NCBI RefSeq assembly: GCF_014698965.1
Contig: NZ_JACXAE010000110.1
Coordinates: forward strand, 186,001-250,000
Length of the DNA: 64,000 nt
Source: Iningainema tapete BLCC-T55
GTDB taxonomy: Bacteria; Cyanobacteriota; Cyanobacteriia; Cyanobacteriales; Nostocaceae
Reading direction: 5' to 3'
Below the pieces are notes generated by a model. That model saw only the letters and a list, made by a program, of their open reading frames with translations. It did not search any database and was not told the DNA's origin. Positions 24,192 to 33,212 of the stretch are shown piece by piece. The position numbers and the translations under genes are program-made. Position 1 is the stretch's first letter; each line of letters starts with the position of its first letter.

Positions 24192-25280
24192 ATGAAGATC
24201 GCTCAAATAGCCCCCTTATGGGAACGAGTTCCACCGCCAACATACGGAGGAATCGAACTGGTAGTGAGTCGTTTGACTGATGAACTGGTGCGTCGAGGAC
24301 ATGATGTTACCTTGTTTGCTTCAGGCGATTCGCAAACATTGGCAAGGTTAGAAGCGGTTTATCCTCGCGCATTGCGTTTAGATCCAGACATCAAAGAATT
24401 TTTGATGTACGAAATTCTAGAATCTAGCCTAGTTTACCAAAAAGCAGCGGAATTTGACATAATTCATTCTCATGTAGGAGTTTGGGCATTACCTTTTGCC
24501 AGTTTGGTATCAACACCTACAGTACATACTCTACACGGCAGATTTACGAGAGATAACAGCGCAGTATTTAGTCACCATCGAACGCAACCATATATCAGCA
24601 TCAGCAATGCGCAACGTCAACTAGACTTGAACTACATCAGCACTGTTTACAACGGTATTTGCATCGAAGAATATACGTTTGTACCTCAACCGCAAGAACC
24701 ACCGTATCTAGCATTTTTGGGACGCTTTTCACCAGAAAAAGGACCACAATTAGCGATTGCCATCGCACTCGCTACGGGTTGGCGTTTGAAGATGGCAGGA
24801 AAAGTAGATGTCGTAGACAAAAAGTTTTTTGAACAAGAAATCGCTCCTCACATAGATGGAAATCAGATCGAATTCCTGGGTGAAGTGAACCACGCTCAAA
24901 AAGCCGAACTTCTAGGCAACGCAGCTATCACCCTTTTTCCCATTACCTGGCAAGAGCCATTTGGCTTGGTAATGATCGAATCAATGGCGGCTGGTACACC
25001 AGTAATTGGCATAAATTTAGGTTCCGTACCAGAAGTAATTGCTCACGGTGTGACGGGTTTCGTCTGCAAGAGCGCTGAAGAGATAGCAGCAATGATTCCT
25101 GCTACTTTGGAGCTAGATCGTCGAAAAGTCCGCGAGTACGTGGAAAACAATTTTACCGTTACCCAAATGGTGAATGGGTACGAGGCAGTCTATGAAAAAA
25201 TTATCATGGGCAGCAGTCAGAATAACGGGCGCATTCATACCAAGAAAACTGCATTAACAAACGCTTTTGCAAAGCTGTAG
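24192..25280 (+). CDS. Glycosyltransferase family 4 protein
   Basis: A GT-B fold glycosyltransferase of ~362 residues: MKIAQIAPLWERVPPPTYGGIE with the GGIE donor-side loop, ISISNAQRQ, FLGRFSPEKGPQLAI and EPFGLVMIESMAAGTPVIGI (EX7E motif). It transfers a nucleotide-activated sugar with retention, probably to an exopolysaccharide or glycolipid. ATG 24192 gives the family start; a frame from TTG 24090 would add 34 residues. A zinc-ribbon gene follows after 31 bases. Confidence 0.92.
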   Translation: MKIAQIAPLWERVPPPTYGGIELVVSRLTDELVRRGHDVTLFASGDSQTLARLEAVYPRALRLDPDIKEFLMYEILESSLVYQKAAEFDIIHSHVGVWALPFASLVSTPTVHTLHGRFTRDNSAVFSHHRTQPYISISNAQRQLDLNYISTVYNGICIEEYTFVPQPQEPPYLAFLGRFSPEKGPQLAIAIALATGWRLKMAGKVDVVDKKFFEQEIAPHIDGNQIEFLGEVNHAQKAELLGNAAITLFPITWQEPFGLVMIESMAAGTPVIGINLGSVPEVIAHGVTGFVCKSAEEIAAMIPATLELDRRKVREYVENNFTVTQMVNGYEAVYEKIIMGSSQNNGRIHTKKTALTNAFAKL

Positions 25281-25311
25281 TCACAAGCTTTGCGTGCAAA
25301 GGAGATTAAGT

Positions 25312-25491
25312 ATGAGTGCGAAAACCAATTGTCTGTGTTGTAGTGGTTCCCTATTACGTCATGTGCGGCGCAATCAAGTTCACTGGTTTTGTAAATCCTG
25401 CTGGCAAGAAGTACCACGTTTATCTATTAGCCAGTCGCAAGGCTTAGTAGTAAGCAACCATCAAACCAAGTTCAGTTCTTTGATGTACTGA
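25312..25491 (+). CDS. Small zinc-ribbon protein
   Basis: A 59-residue protein: MSAKTNCLCCSGSLLRHVRRNQVHWFCKSCWQEVP. Two Cys pairs (CLCC and CKSC) about 20 residues apart make a probable zinc ribbon. GGAG lies eight bases before ATG 25312; an upstream in-frame start at 25267 would overlap the preceding gene and has no such site. Small proteins of this kind are common near cyanobacterial glycosyltransferases and regulators; the role is unknown. Confidence 0.8.
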   Translation: MSAKTNCLCCSGSLLRHVRRNQVHWFCKSCWQEVPRLSISQSQGLVVSNHQTKFSSLMY

Positions 25492-25534
25492 TTGGTTTAA
25501 AGTAGTTCACCCCCCCCAGTTTTGAACCCCCCAA

Positions 25535-25553
25535 CCCCCCTTATAAAGGGGGG
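25535..25553. terminator. C6/G6 hairpin
   Basis: CCCCCC and GGGGGG separated by TTATAAA, after a longer C-rich run. Same type as 549, 19874 and 37182. Confidence 0.5.
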
Positions 25554-25682
25554 CAGTAAATTCTAAGTATGGGCGATCGCTAAGCTTGAATACCCTAGAG
25601 TAAGGACACAATAGTATTGTCTGCCTACTGTTCACTCTGTTAGACTAGAACAGCTATACTAAGGCAACTACGGCATAGTCGA

Positions 25683-26996
25683 ATGAGTAGCAAGCAAAGA
25701 CCGATTGGTGTAGATTTATTTGCAGGTGCTGGTGGCATGAGCCTTGGCTTTGAACAAGCTGGATTTGATGTGCTTGCTGCTGTGGAGATAGATCCCATTC
25801 ATTGTGCCACCCATAAGTTCAACTTTCCGTTTTCGTCTGTCTTGTGCCAAAGTGTTGTGGAGACAACAGGAGAAGAAATTAGAAAACGTTCTGCTATTGG
25901 CAATCAAGAAATTGACGTTGTATTTGGCGGCTCTCCTTGCCAAGGTTTTTCAATGATGGGCAAACGCATTTTAGAAGATCCGCGCAATAGGCTTGTGTTT
26001 CACTATTTACGAATAGTTTTAGAGCTTCAACCGAAATATTTTGTGTTTGAGAATGTAGCAGGACTGACTGTTGGTAAACATCGGCAGTTTCTCTTAGAAA
26101 TTATAGAAGAGTTTAATGCTAACGGCTATGAAGTAGAAGCAGATTATCGCGTACTAAATGCTGCTAATTATGGAGTACCTCAAGATAGAGCCAGATTATT
26201 TCTTTTGGGATGTCGTCAAGGTTTGTCTCTACCTAAATATCCCCAACCTCTGACTAAACCAAACTCTGTGAAAAAATCAAAATATTTTGTAGTACGTACC
26301 GATTTACCAGCAAGTCCGACAGTTTGGGATGCCATTGGCGACTTACCACCAATAGAATTAATCCCAGAATTGTTACACAGAGATTGGGCTTACGCACAGT
26401 ACGGCAAACCCAGTTACTATAGCAGCCTTCTTCGAGGGCTGGCTACAACAGAGGATAATTATGCATGCGATCGCTTATTTGATTCCAGAATTATCACCTC
26501 TAGCATCCGCACAAATCACAGTTTAGAATCCATTGCTAGATTTAAAGAAACAAAACCTGGTGAAACCGAGCCGATTAGCCGCTTTTATAAACTTGCGTCT
26601 AGTGATATATGTAACACCTTAAGAGCGGGAACTGCTAGTAACAGAGGTGCTTTCACCTCTCCTCGACCAATACATCCTATCATGCCGCGATGTATTACCG
26701 TGCGAGAGGCGGCACGACTGCACTCTTACCCCGACTGGTTTCGGTTTCATGCCACAAAGTGGCACGGTTTTCGGCAAATCGGTAATTCAGTACCACCCCT
26801 GTTGGCAAAGGCAGTTGCCGCAGAAATTATCCGCGCTCTTGGAGTGGTTCCAGTTAAGCCTCAAGATAAGATTGAGTTAGGTTTAGAGAGTTTGCTTCAA
26901 CTAAACATGTCCCAAGCCGCTCAACTTTACGGTGTATCTGCTCACGTGATTGAGCCAAGAATAAGACAAACCACAAAACTGGGTAATCATGGCTAA
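25683..26996 (+). CDS. DNA (cytosine-5) methyltransferase
   Basis: A 437-residue C5-methyltransferase of a type II system. Motif I DLFAGAGGMSLGF (~11-23), motif IV GGSPCQGFS with catalytic Cys86, motif VI FENVAGL (~122-128), motif VIII QDRARLFLLG and motif X FRQIGNSVPPLLA are all intact. The ~40 residues after motif X (LGLESLLQLNMSQAAQLYGV) form an extra helical tail. The endonuclease gene overlaps its 3' end by eight bases. The recognition sequence cannot be read from the target-recognition region. Confidence 0.95.
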   Translation: MSSKQRPIGVDLFAGAGGMSLGFEQAGFDVLAAVEIDPIHCATHKFNFPFSSVLCQSVVETTGEEIRKRSAIGNQEIDVVFGGSPCQGFSMMGKRILEDPRNRLVFHYLRIVLELQPKYFVFENVAGLTVGKHRQFLLEIIEEFNANGYEVEADYRVLNAANYGVPQDRARLFLLGCRQGLSLPKYPQPLTKPNSVKKSKYFVVRTDLPASPTVWDAIGDLPPIELIPELLHRDWAYAQYGKPSYYSSLLRGLATTEDNYACDRLFDSRIITSSIRTNHSLESIARFKETKPGETEPISRFYKLASSDICNTLRAGTASNRGAFTSPRPIHPIMPRCITVREAARLHSYPDWFRFHATKWHGFRQIGNSVPPLLAKAVAAEIIRALGVVPVKPQDKIELGLESLLQLNMSQAAQLYGVSAHVIEPRIRQTTKLGNHG

Positions 26997-27795
26997 GGCT
27001 AAAAAACAGCCGGGAAGATACGACGTCATTATTGTTGAGATTTTTCATCGGCACTATCAGCAAGGAATTGAAAGTTTTGAGTTTAGCCGTTCAGAAATTG
27101 CCTCCGTGGCAAGTCATCTTAGTATTGCTGTGCCCAAAAACTTTGGTGACGTTTTTTATAAATACCGCTTTCGCACAGAATTGCCCAAGGAAATATTAGA
27201 CACTGCACCTGATGGTTTAGAATGGCTGATCGAACTTGCCGGACATGCCAATTATCGGTTTCGACTTAGCCGAAAAAATCGTATAATTCCAAATTATAAT
27301 CTAATACAAATTAAAATCCCTGACTCTACACCAGAAATTATTGCTAAATACGCATTGAGTGATGAACAAGCTCTTTTGGCAAAGGTACGCTACAATCGGC
27401 TAATAGATATATTTTTGGCGATCGCAACATATTCATTGCAAAACCATCTTCGGACTACTGTCAAAGGTATTGGGCAAATTGAAATTGACGAAATTTATGT
27501 TGGTGTCAATCGTAATGGAACACAATTCGTTATCCCAGTTCAAGCAAAGTCCGGAGATGATCAATTAGGAATTGTTCAAACCAAGCAAGATATTGCCTGT
27601 TGTCAGGCAAAATTTCCTGAGTTGATTTGCCGCCCAGTAGCTGCCCAATTTATAGCTAACAATATCATTGCCATGTTTGAATTGGCTTTGGAAGAAGATG
27701 AGATCAAAATAGTTGATGAAAAGCACTACAAGTTAGTTCCAGCAAATGAAATTTCTAGGCAAGAGTTACATAATTATAGAATACGTGAGCAATAA
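26989..27795 (+). CDS. Probable type II restriction endonuclease
   Basis: A 268-residue protein with a PD-(D/E)XK-like core QIEIDEIYVGVN...FVIPVQAKSGDDQ: acidic residues 165-168 and a Q-x-K at 185-187, the expected metal-site pattern for a nuclease. It overlaps the methyltransferase by eight bases, the usual arrangement of a coupled R-M pair. The assignment as the cognate endonuclease rests on this core and the context. Confidence 0.8.
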   Translation: MAKAKKQPGRYDVIIVEIFHRHYQQGIESFEFSRSEIASVASHLSIAVPKNFGDVFYKYRFRTELPKEILDTAPDGLEWLIELAGHANYRFRLSRKNRIIPNYNLIQIKIPDSTPEIIAKYALSDEQALLAKVRYNRLIDIFLAIATYSLQNHLRTTVKGIGQIEIDEIYVGVNRNGTQFVIPVQAKSGDDQLGIVQTKQDIACCQAKFPELICRPVAAQFIANNIIAMFELALEEDEIKIVDEKHYKLVPANEISRQELHNYRIREQ

Positions 27796-27804
27796 ACATC
27801 TCCA

Positions 27805-28104
27805 ATTAAATTCAAGAAGTAAACCACATGCGCAGTTTATAAGCGGCAGGAGAAAGAGGTAAACCTAAATAGATAGGCATCCAAAAAACGAAGGAAACTA
27901 AAATCACAAAGGTAACAGTAACACCGATCGCACGCAACTCCAGACGATAACTGCGCACACACCTCTCCACCAGCCAAGCGATCGCCAGAAATGCAAACAC
28001 CACACCCGTCATATAGTGGTAGATAAAAATGCATCGCAATACCTTCACACAAGGTAATAAATTTATGGTATAATTAATCACTATATACAATTCAATTCAA
28101 GTAT
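27805..28104. repeat. 300-bp direct repeat, copy 1
   Basis: Matches 29221-29520 at a constant offset of 1416 bases with no gaps; I count about 24 mismatches (roughly 92% identity), most of them in the right half. Copy 2 is the 3' end of the PMT gene; copy 1 is a detached duplicate. Confidence 0.9.
27812..28090 (-). pseudogene. Detached 3' fragment of the PMT-family mannosyltransferase gene
   Basis: A 92-codon frame reading FIYHYMTGVVFAFLAIAWLVERCV and ending in AAYKLRMWFTS, almost the same as the last ~92 residues of the protein at 29222-30640. It contains only the last two or three membrane segments and no catalytic loop, so it is a non-functional duplicate at the left border of the toxin-like cassette. 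Confidence 0.85.
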
Positions 28105-28126
28105 TACTTCCAGATCTACTATTGAG

Positions 28127-28612
28127 ATGACGGCTGCTGCCAAATTCATTAATGCTACTGATAAAGGGAGCAGTGCTGCTTTTGGTGTCAATCAATTAAA
28201 AACTGGAAAAATTATCAAAATCATGAGTCGTTCATCTATTGGACGAGAAGTCTTAGCAAGGGTTCAAGCAGATGATATTAACCTTGTATTAAGTATTCGT
28301 AACGATGTTCCAAAAAATTTAATGGGCGGATCAAGTAGTAGTTTGGCAACTGCATATGTAAAAAATACTCAAGGCTATGAAGAAACAGTATTAACTCTTA
28401 TTCATGAAGGGGTTCATGCTTTAGGTATCGGAGGTTCCCGTCGGGCAGAAGCCCTTGCAAGGCTTGCAGAAGTATCACACAAAGGGGGAGCAATTAACAG
28501 AGCCGCTATGAGACAAGTACTGCAAGATATACGTTCTACAGGAGCCTACGATCACTTACAGTGGAAAATGTATGCTCAATCTATTTACTTCAAAGATAGT
28601 GTTACATTTTAA
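28127..28612 (+). CDS. Toxin-like HExxH domain protein, N-terminally truncated
   Basis: A 161-residue protein with HEGVHALG (His93, Glu94, His97) followed by RRAEALARL, a zinc-metallopeptidase-like HExxH motif with a downstream Glu. It has no signal peptide. The frame stays open upstream to 28061, across the repeat junction, without a better start, so it looks like the C-terminal domain of a larger polymorphic toxin that lost its N-terminal part. The following gene is a candidate immunity protein. A peptidase or other toxin role is inference. Confidence 0.6.
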   Translation: MTAAAKFINATDKGSSAAFGVNQLKTGKIIKIMSRSSIGREVLARVQADDINLVLSIRNDVPKNLMGGSSSSLATAYVKNTQGYEETVLTLIHEGVHALGIGGSRRAEALARLAEVSHKGGAINRAAMRQVLQDIRSTGAYDHLQWKMYAQSIYFKDSVTF

Positions 28613-28656
28613 CTAATTACTTCAAGGATAATGTTACATTCTAACTCAAGTATCAT

Positions 28657-29238
28657 ATGCAAAAATCAATTCAAGACAAAGCACGTGAGCAAGCTTATAC
28701 GGATTGGAAGAATAAGAGTTCTGTGTTTTGGGTAAGTGGACGTTTAGACCCCAATAAGCCTGTTCTCTCCGAAACTCAGATCTTCTATCCACGCTTTTGC
28801 TTCATTAATACGAGTGAAGATGAAGAATTTTATCAGACTTACAACCAAATGATTAATAAGTTGATTGACGAAAAAGGAATACCGGATTGGGCACCAATTA
28901 AACGTATTCCAGAAAGAGCAATTGTTCTGGAATACCTGACTAAAAATGGTCATAATCTATCGACTTTTGTTCATTCTTCTATAGCTGAGAGAAATTTGGT
29001 AAGAAGTGTATTAAATAAATGGACATTTGGTAAACCTATGATTTGGAGTCGCATTCCACAGCAATTTATTCTATTATTTGGGGGCAATACTACTGAAAAA
29101 GCAGGACGAGTTGATGTCTTAGATACTGAACAGATGAAGTGGTTAGCTACATTTGAATTTCTTCGTAAACACTACCCTAATCTGCCTTGGGATCATCAAA
29201 CTAACATGGACGAATCATGCATTAAATCCAAGAAGTAA
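28657..29238 (+). CDS. Candidate immunity protein of the toxin-like cassette
   Basis: A 193-residue soluble protein I do not recognise: ARSQ-type charged N-terminus (QDKAREQAYTDWKNKSSVFWVSG), central EYLTKNGHNLSTF and FILLFGGNTTEKAGRV. Its last six codons and stop lie in repeat copy 2, so the C-terminus was set by the junction with the PMT gene. It overlaps the convergent PMT gene by 17 bases. Position directly after a toxin-like gene suggests immunity. Confidence 0.5.
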   Translation: MQKSIQDKAREQAYTDWKNKSSVFWVSGRLDPNKPVLSETQIFYPRFCFINTSEDEEFYQTYNQMINKLIDEKGIPDWAPIKRIPERAIVLEYLTKNGHNLSTFVHSSIAERNLVRSVLNKWTFGKPMIWSRIPQQFILLFGGNTTEKAGRVDVLDTEQMKWLATFEFLRKHYPNLPWDHQTNMDESCIKSKK

Positions 29239-29520
29239 ACCACATGCGCAGTTTATAAGCTGCAGGAGAAAGGGGTAAACCTAAATAGATGGGCAGCCAA
29301 AAAACGAAGGAAACTAAAATCACAAAGGTAACAGTAACACCGATCGCACGCAACTCCAGACGATAACTGCGCACACACCTCTCCACCAGCCAAGCGATCG
29401 CAACAAAAGCAAATACAACACCCGTCATATAGTGGTAGATAAAAACGCAACGAGTTACCTTCACCCAGGGTAATAAATTTATTATATAATTAATTACTAT
29501 ATATAATCCAATCCATGTAT
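29221..29520. repeat. 300-bp direct repeat, copy 2
   Basis: Forms the 3' end of the PMT gene. Together with 27805-28104 it frames 1,116 bases that carry the toxin-like pair. Recombination between the copies would remove 1,416 bases and leave one intact PMT 3' end. Confidence 0.9.
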
Positions 29521-30640
29521 CCATAGAAAGCGTTACATTAGAAAAACGCTTTTGCCTTAACCAAGGAACAAGCATTTGCCTTACCAACATTCCTACCAAA
29601 AAAAGCAGCGCTGCAACACCAAACCACCACAAGAACGGATTACCCATTGCATGAACATCATAAATTACTTTGCCAGTACTACCAGGTAAAGGAGGTCCTA
29701 ATACGGGTAGCCCATCGTTCACACTTTGAGTTGTTCCGTAAAAATACGCCATTGGGCGTGTCATCAATGGCCATTTATACCATGCAGCACAGTAAGGATG
29801 TACCGTGCGAGTGTTTCCACCAAGCCGTTCATGAAACCCCAAAATTTGCTTGTGTACTTCGACAAAATTATACCTTGTATCTAGTTGTAGGTGGGGAATC
29901 CAAATGATACTGTAGACTACAACTGGAATAATTCCTAAATAAAATAAGATTTGCTTAATATTAATTTGAGTTAAGTTTTGTAAAGGAGATTTCGTCTCCT
30001 CATTTCTTACTCCAATCCATGAAAATATCCAAGCAACGCTCCAAATTATATAAACACCGAGAAGATACCACAAACCATTCCACTTGCTAGCAGCAGATGC
30101 ACCAAAAGCAATGCCAGAAAGAATTAACCAAATACGTCGTTGCCTTTGTGCCAATGCTAATAAGAAAAACCACTGTCCCAACAAACCAAAAAAGACAATA
30201 TATTGGTTAATTAAAGCATAGCGAGACTCGACGAGAAATATGCCATCAACAGCTGTGAACAAACCAGCAAATATTGCCAAGCTACGGCGATAGCTTATTT
30301 GATAAGCAATTCCAGCAACAATTAAAGGAATAAATGAGCCAAACAAAGCGTTGATCCATCTATAACTCCAAGGTGAGAGTACCTTACCTGTCAGCCCATT
30401 TACCTGATCTTGCCAAAAGGGAATATGGCTACCAATCCATATTCCCATCGCAATAATTAATTTACCTAGTGGTGGATGACCATCAAAAAACGGGACATTG
30501 TTGAGATAGTTATTACCAAATTTAGCATAATAAACTTCATCAAATACCAATGTGTTAAACCGTCCTAGTTCCCAAAATCTCAGGGTAAATGACAGTAAAA
30601 ATACTCCCGTGATGGCAATCCAAAACCACTTTTTAGTCAT
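29222..30640 (-). CDS. PMT-family dolichyl-phosphate-mannose-type protein mannosyltransferase
   Basis: A 472-residue polytopic protein of the PMT/GT39 family. The first loop has FDEVYYAKFGNNYLNNVP and DGHPPLGKLIIAMG, with the catalytic DE and the HPPLGK motif; GRFN precedes it. About ten membrane segments follow, ending in a PMT_4TMC-like C-terminal bundle. It would transfer a sugar from a polyprenyl-phosphate carrier to an acceptor protein outside the plasma membrane. The 3' end is duplicated at 27805-28104. Confidence 0.9.
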   Translation of the reverse strand: MTKKWFWIAITGVFLLSFTLRFWELGRFNTLVFDEVYYAKFGNNYLNNVPFFDGHPPLGKLIIAMGIWIGSHIPFWQDQVNGLTGKVLSPWSYRWINALFGSFIPLIVAGIAYQISYRRSLAIFAGLFTAVDGIFLVESRYALINQYIVFFGLLGQWFFLLALAQRQRRIWLILSGIAFGASAASKWNGLWYLLGVYIIWSVAWIFSWIGVRNEETKSPLQNLTQINIKQILFYLGIIPVVVYSIIWIPHLQLDTRYNFVEVHKQILGFHERLGGNTRTVHPYCAAWYKWPLMTRPMAYFYGTTQSVNDGLPVLGPPLPGSTGKVIYDVHAMGNPFLWWFGVAALLFLVGMLVRQMLVPWLRQKRFSNVTLSMDTWIGLYIVINYIINLLPWVKVTRCVFIYHYMTGVVFAFVAIAWLVERCVRSYRLELRAIGVTVTFVILVSFVFWLPIYLGLPLSPAAYKLRMWFTSWI

Positions 30641-30712
30641 TGTTAATTGTTAATTGCTAATTGTTAATTGCTAATTGCCAGTCTTCCATTAGCTATTAGC
30701 AATTAGCCATTA
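30641..30712. repeat. STRR-type heptamer array between PMT and ppsA
   Basis: Repeats of GTTAATT and GCTAATT followed by their inverted form (AATTAGC, ATTAGCT), so the block can fold. The same TTAATTG/CTAATTG family lies between pilT and pilC. Confidence 0.7.
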
Positions 30713-30713
30713 G

Positions 30714-33212
30714 CTAGGGACTTGTGGGATTAGCACTTTCTACTTTAGCGACTTCTAACATAGTCTTCAAAACAGAATCTGGATTGAGACTAATGGAGTC
30801 AATGCCCTGTTCAACCAAAAACTGGGCGAACTCTGGGTAATCGCTGGGAGCTTGTCCACAAATACCGATTTTGCGGTTATGCTTTTTAGCAGCAGCGATC
30901 GCCATTTTCACCATCTGCTTCACTCCTTCATTACGTTCATCAAACAAACGCGCCACCAAAGCTGAATCTCGATCCAGCCCTAATGTTAGCTGAGTTAGGT
31001 CATTAGAACCAATCGAAAACCCATCAAACACTTGTGCAAATTCAGAAGCCAAAATCACATTACTTGGTAACTCGCACATCACATAGACTTGCAAACCGTT
31101 AGTCCCCTGCTGCAAACCATTTTTTGCCATTTCTGCCAACACCAAACGCCCTTCATCAGGAGTGCGACAGAAAGGAATCATGGGGATCACATTCGTCAAA
31201 CCCATGGAATCTCTAACTCGCTTGAGGGCATGGCACTCTAAAGCAAAAGCATCCCTATAACGCTCATCATAATAACGTGCTGCTCCCCGCCAGCCTAGCA
31301 TTGGGTTTTCTTCTTCGGGTTCAAACTGTCTGCCCCCCAACAAGTTAGCATATTCATTGCTCTTAAAATCCGACATCCGCACCACTACAGGCTTGGGATA
31401 AAACGCAGCTGCAATCCTACCGACGCCTTGGGCTAACTTATCGACAAAATACTGAGGTTTATCATCATAGAGTGCGGTTATTTCGGCAATTTTCGCTTTG
31501 ACAAATTCATCTTCTAACTTGTCAAAGTGAATCAATGCCATGGGATGAGTTTGGATGTGGTTGGCAATGATAAATTCCGTCCGCGCTAAACCTACTCCAT
31601 CGTTAGGAATCGCAGACAAACTTAATGCTTCTTGGGGATTGCCTACATTCATTAAAATTTGTGTACGGGTACGAGGCAAGTTTTCTAAGGGAACTTCTTG
31701 AACTTCAAAAGGTAATAATCCCTCGTAAACACGTCCTTCTTCTCCCTCAGCACAGGAAACTGTGACTTCTTGACCATTTTTCAAAACTTGTGTAGCATTG
31801 CCGCATCCGACGATCGCCGGTACACCTAATTCCCGTGCAATAATTGCGGCATGGCATGTTCGGCCCCCAGTGTTGGTAATAATTGCACTGGCTTTTTTCA
31901 TAATTGGTTCCCAATCGGGATCGGTTCTATCTGTAACTAGTACTTCCCCTGCTTTAAACCGATCTAGTTTTTGCACATCCATAATTAGGTGTGCTTTACC
32001 TTGACTAATGGCTTCCCCTACAGCACGCCCTGTTACCAAGGGGAGAGGACATTGGGGAGTTGTCATAGTTTTTTCTCCATTCCCGATTCCCCATGCCCCA
32101 TTCCCCAAGACAAGATGATAACTGCGCAATACATTACCCACTTTCTGAGATTGTACTGTCTCGGGGCGGGCTTGGACGACAAACAATTCGTTGGTAATAC
32201 CGTCTTTTGCCCATTCGATGTCCATCGGGGTGTAGACGCCGTGGACTTGAGAATAATGCTCTTCAATTAGACACGCCCACCGTGCTAGTTGTAAAATTTC
32301 GTCATCGCTGAGGGCAAATTTACTTTTTTCACTGACAGAGACTGGCACGTTTTTGGTAAATTTAGAGCCGTCGTCATACACCATTTTAAATTCTTTGCTA
32401 CCCAATTTTTTATCGATAATTGGGCGGAAGCCTTCGAGTAGAGTAGGTTTAAATACATAGTACTCGTCTGGGTTGACTGTGCCTTGAACAACGTTTTCTC
32501 CTAAACCGTAGGCAGCTGTAATTAGGGCAGCGTTTTCAAAGCCTGTTTCTGTTTCGATGGAGAACATTACCCCTGAGGTGGCTAAGTCGGAGCGTACCAT
32601 TTTTTGTACCCCGACGGCTAGGGCAACGCTAAAGTGGTCAAATCCTTTTGTGTGACGGTAGGAAATGGCACGATCTGTAAATATAGAGGCAAAGCAGCGG
32701 TGACAGGCTGCTAATACTCCTTGGATACCAGTGACGTTGAGGTAAGTTTCTTGTTGTCCGGCAAAACTGGCGTCTGGGAGATCTTCGGCGGTAGCACTGG
32801 AGCGCACTGCTACATCTGTGTCAGTGTTATATTTATCACATAATATTTTGTATGCGGCGGCGATCGCATCTCGTAAATCTACTGGGAATGGTGTATGCAA
32901 CAGTAGCGCTCGTGCCTTTTTCCCACGTTCTCGTAAATTTTTGACATCATCAACATCTAAGTCTGAAAAGAGTTCGCGTAGCTGGTCTTCTAGTCCAGCA
33001 GATTTGATAAAATACCGATAAGCATAAGCCGTAGTGGCAAATCCATTAGGAACATTGACCCCTTTGGAGGTGAGTTGTTGAATCATTTCCCCCAAGGAGG
33101 CGTTTTTACCACCTACTATGGGTACGTCGGCAATCCCCACTTGGTCGTACCAAAGGACGAGCGATCGCTCTAGTGTTTCTTGTGCTAAAGTATTTTCTGA
33201 TACTGAAACCAT
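30714..33212 (-). CDS. ppsA: Phosphoenolpyruvate synthase
   Basis: An 832-residue protein that makes PEP from pyruvate and ATP. It has the N-terminal ATP-grasp domain (GGKNASLGEMIQQL; VRSSATAEDLPDASFAGQQETYLN), the swivelling domain with phospho-His motif GGRTCHAAIIARELGVPAIVG, and the C-terminal PEP-binding TIM barrel (SIGSNDLTQLTLGLDRDS; GICGQAPSDYPEF, catalytic Cys). GGAGG precedes the ATG. A segment GNGAWGIGNGEKT near residue 375 is encoded by an intergenic-type repeat in frame. Confidence 0.96.
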   Translation of the reverse strand: MVSVSENTLAQETLERSLVLWYDQVGIADVPIVGGKNASLGEMIQQLTSKGVNVPNGFATTAYAYRYFIKSAGLEDQLRELFSDLDVDDVKNLRERGKKARALLLHTPFPVDLRDAIAAAYKILCDKYNTDTDVAVRSSATAEDLPDASFAGQQETYLNVTGIQGVLAACHRCFASIFTDRAISYRHTKGFDHFSVALAVGVQKMVRSDLATSGVMFSIETETGFENAALITAAYGLGENVVQGTVNPDEYYVFKPTLLEGFRPIIDKKLGSKEFKMVYDDGSKFTKNVPVSVSEKSKFALSDDEILQLARWACLIEEHYSQVHGVYTPMDIEWAKDGITNELFVVQARPETVQSQKVGNVLRSYHLVLGNGAWGIGNGEKTMTTPQCPLPLVTGRAVGEAISQGKAHLIMDVQKLDRFKAGEVLVTDRTDPDWEPIMKKASAIITNTGGRTCHAAIIARELGVPAIVGCGNATQVLKNGQEVTVSCAEGEEGRVYEGLLPFEVQEVPLENLPRTRTQILMNVGNPQEALSLSAIPNDGVGLARTEFIIANHIQTHPMALIHFDKLEDEFVKAKIAEITALYDDKPQYFVDKLAQGVGRIAAAFYPKPVVVRMSDFKSNEYANLLGGRQFEPEEENPMLGWRGAARYYDERYRDAFALECHALKRVRDSMGLTNVIPMIPFCRTPDEGRLVLAEMAKNGLQQGTNGLQVYVMCELPSNVILASEFAQVFDGFSIGSNDLTQLTLGLDRDSALVARLFDERNEGVKQMVKMAIAAAKKHNRKIGICGQAPSDYPEFAQFLVEQGIDSISLNPDSVLKTMLEVAKVESANPTSP
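32074..32107. repeat. GGGGAATGGGGCAT-type repeat inside ppsA
   Basis: On the ppsA strand, CTTGGGGAATGGGGCATGGG continues with ATCGGGAATGGAG, a low-complexity array typical of cyanobacterial intergenic repeats, translated in frame between two conserved parts of PpsA. Confidence 0.6.

Noticed and set aside
29647-29907. 86-codon plus-strand frame opposite the PMT gene
   Set aside because: Shadow frame; the minus-strand PMT protein has strong motifs here.
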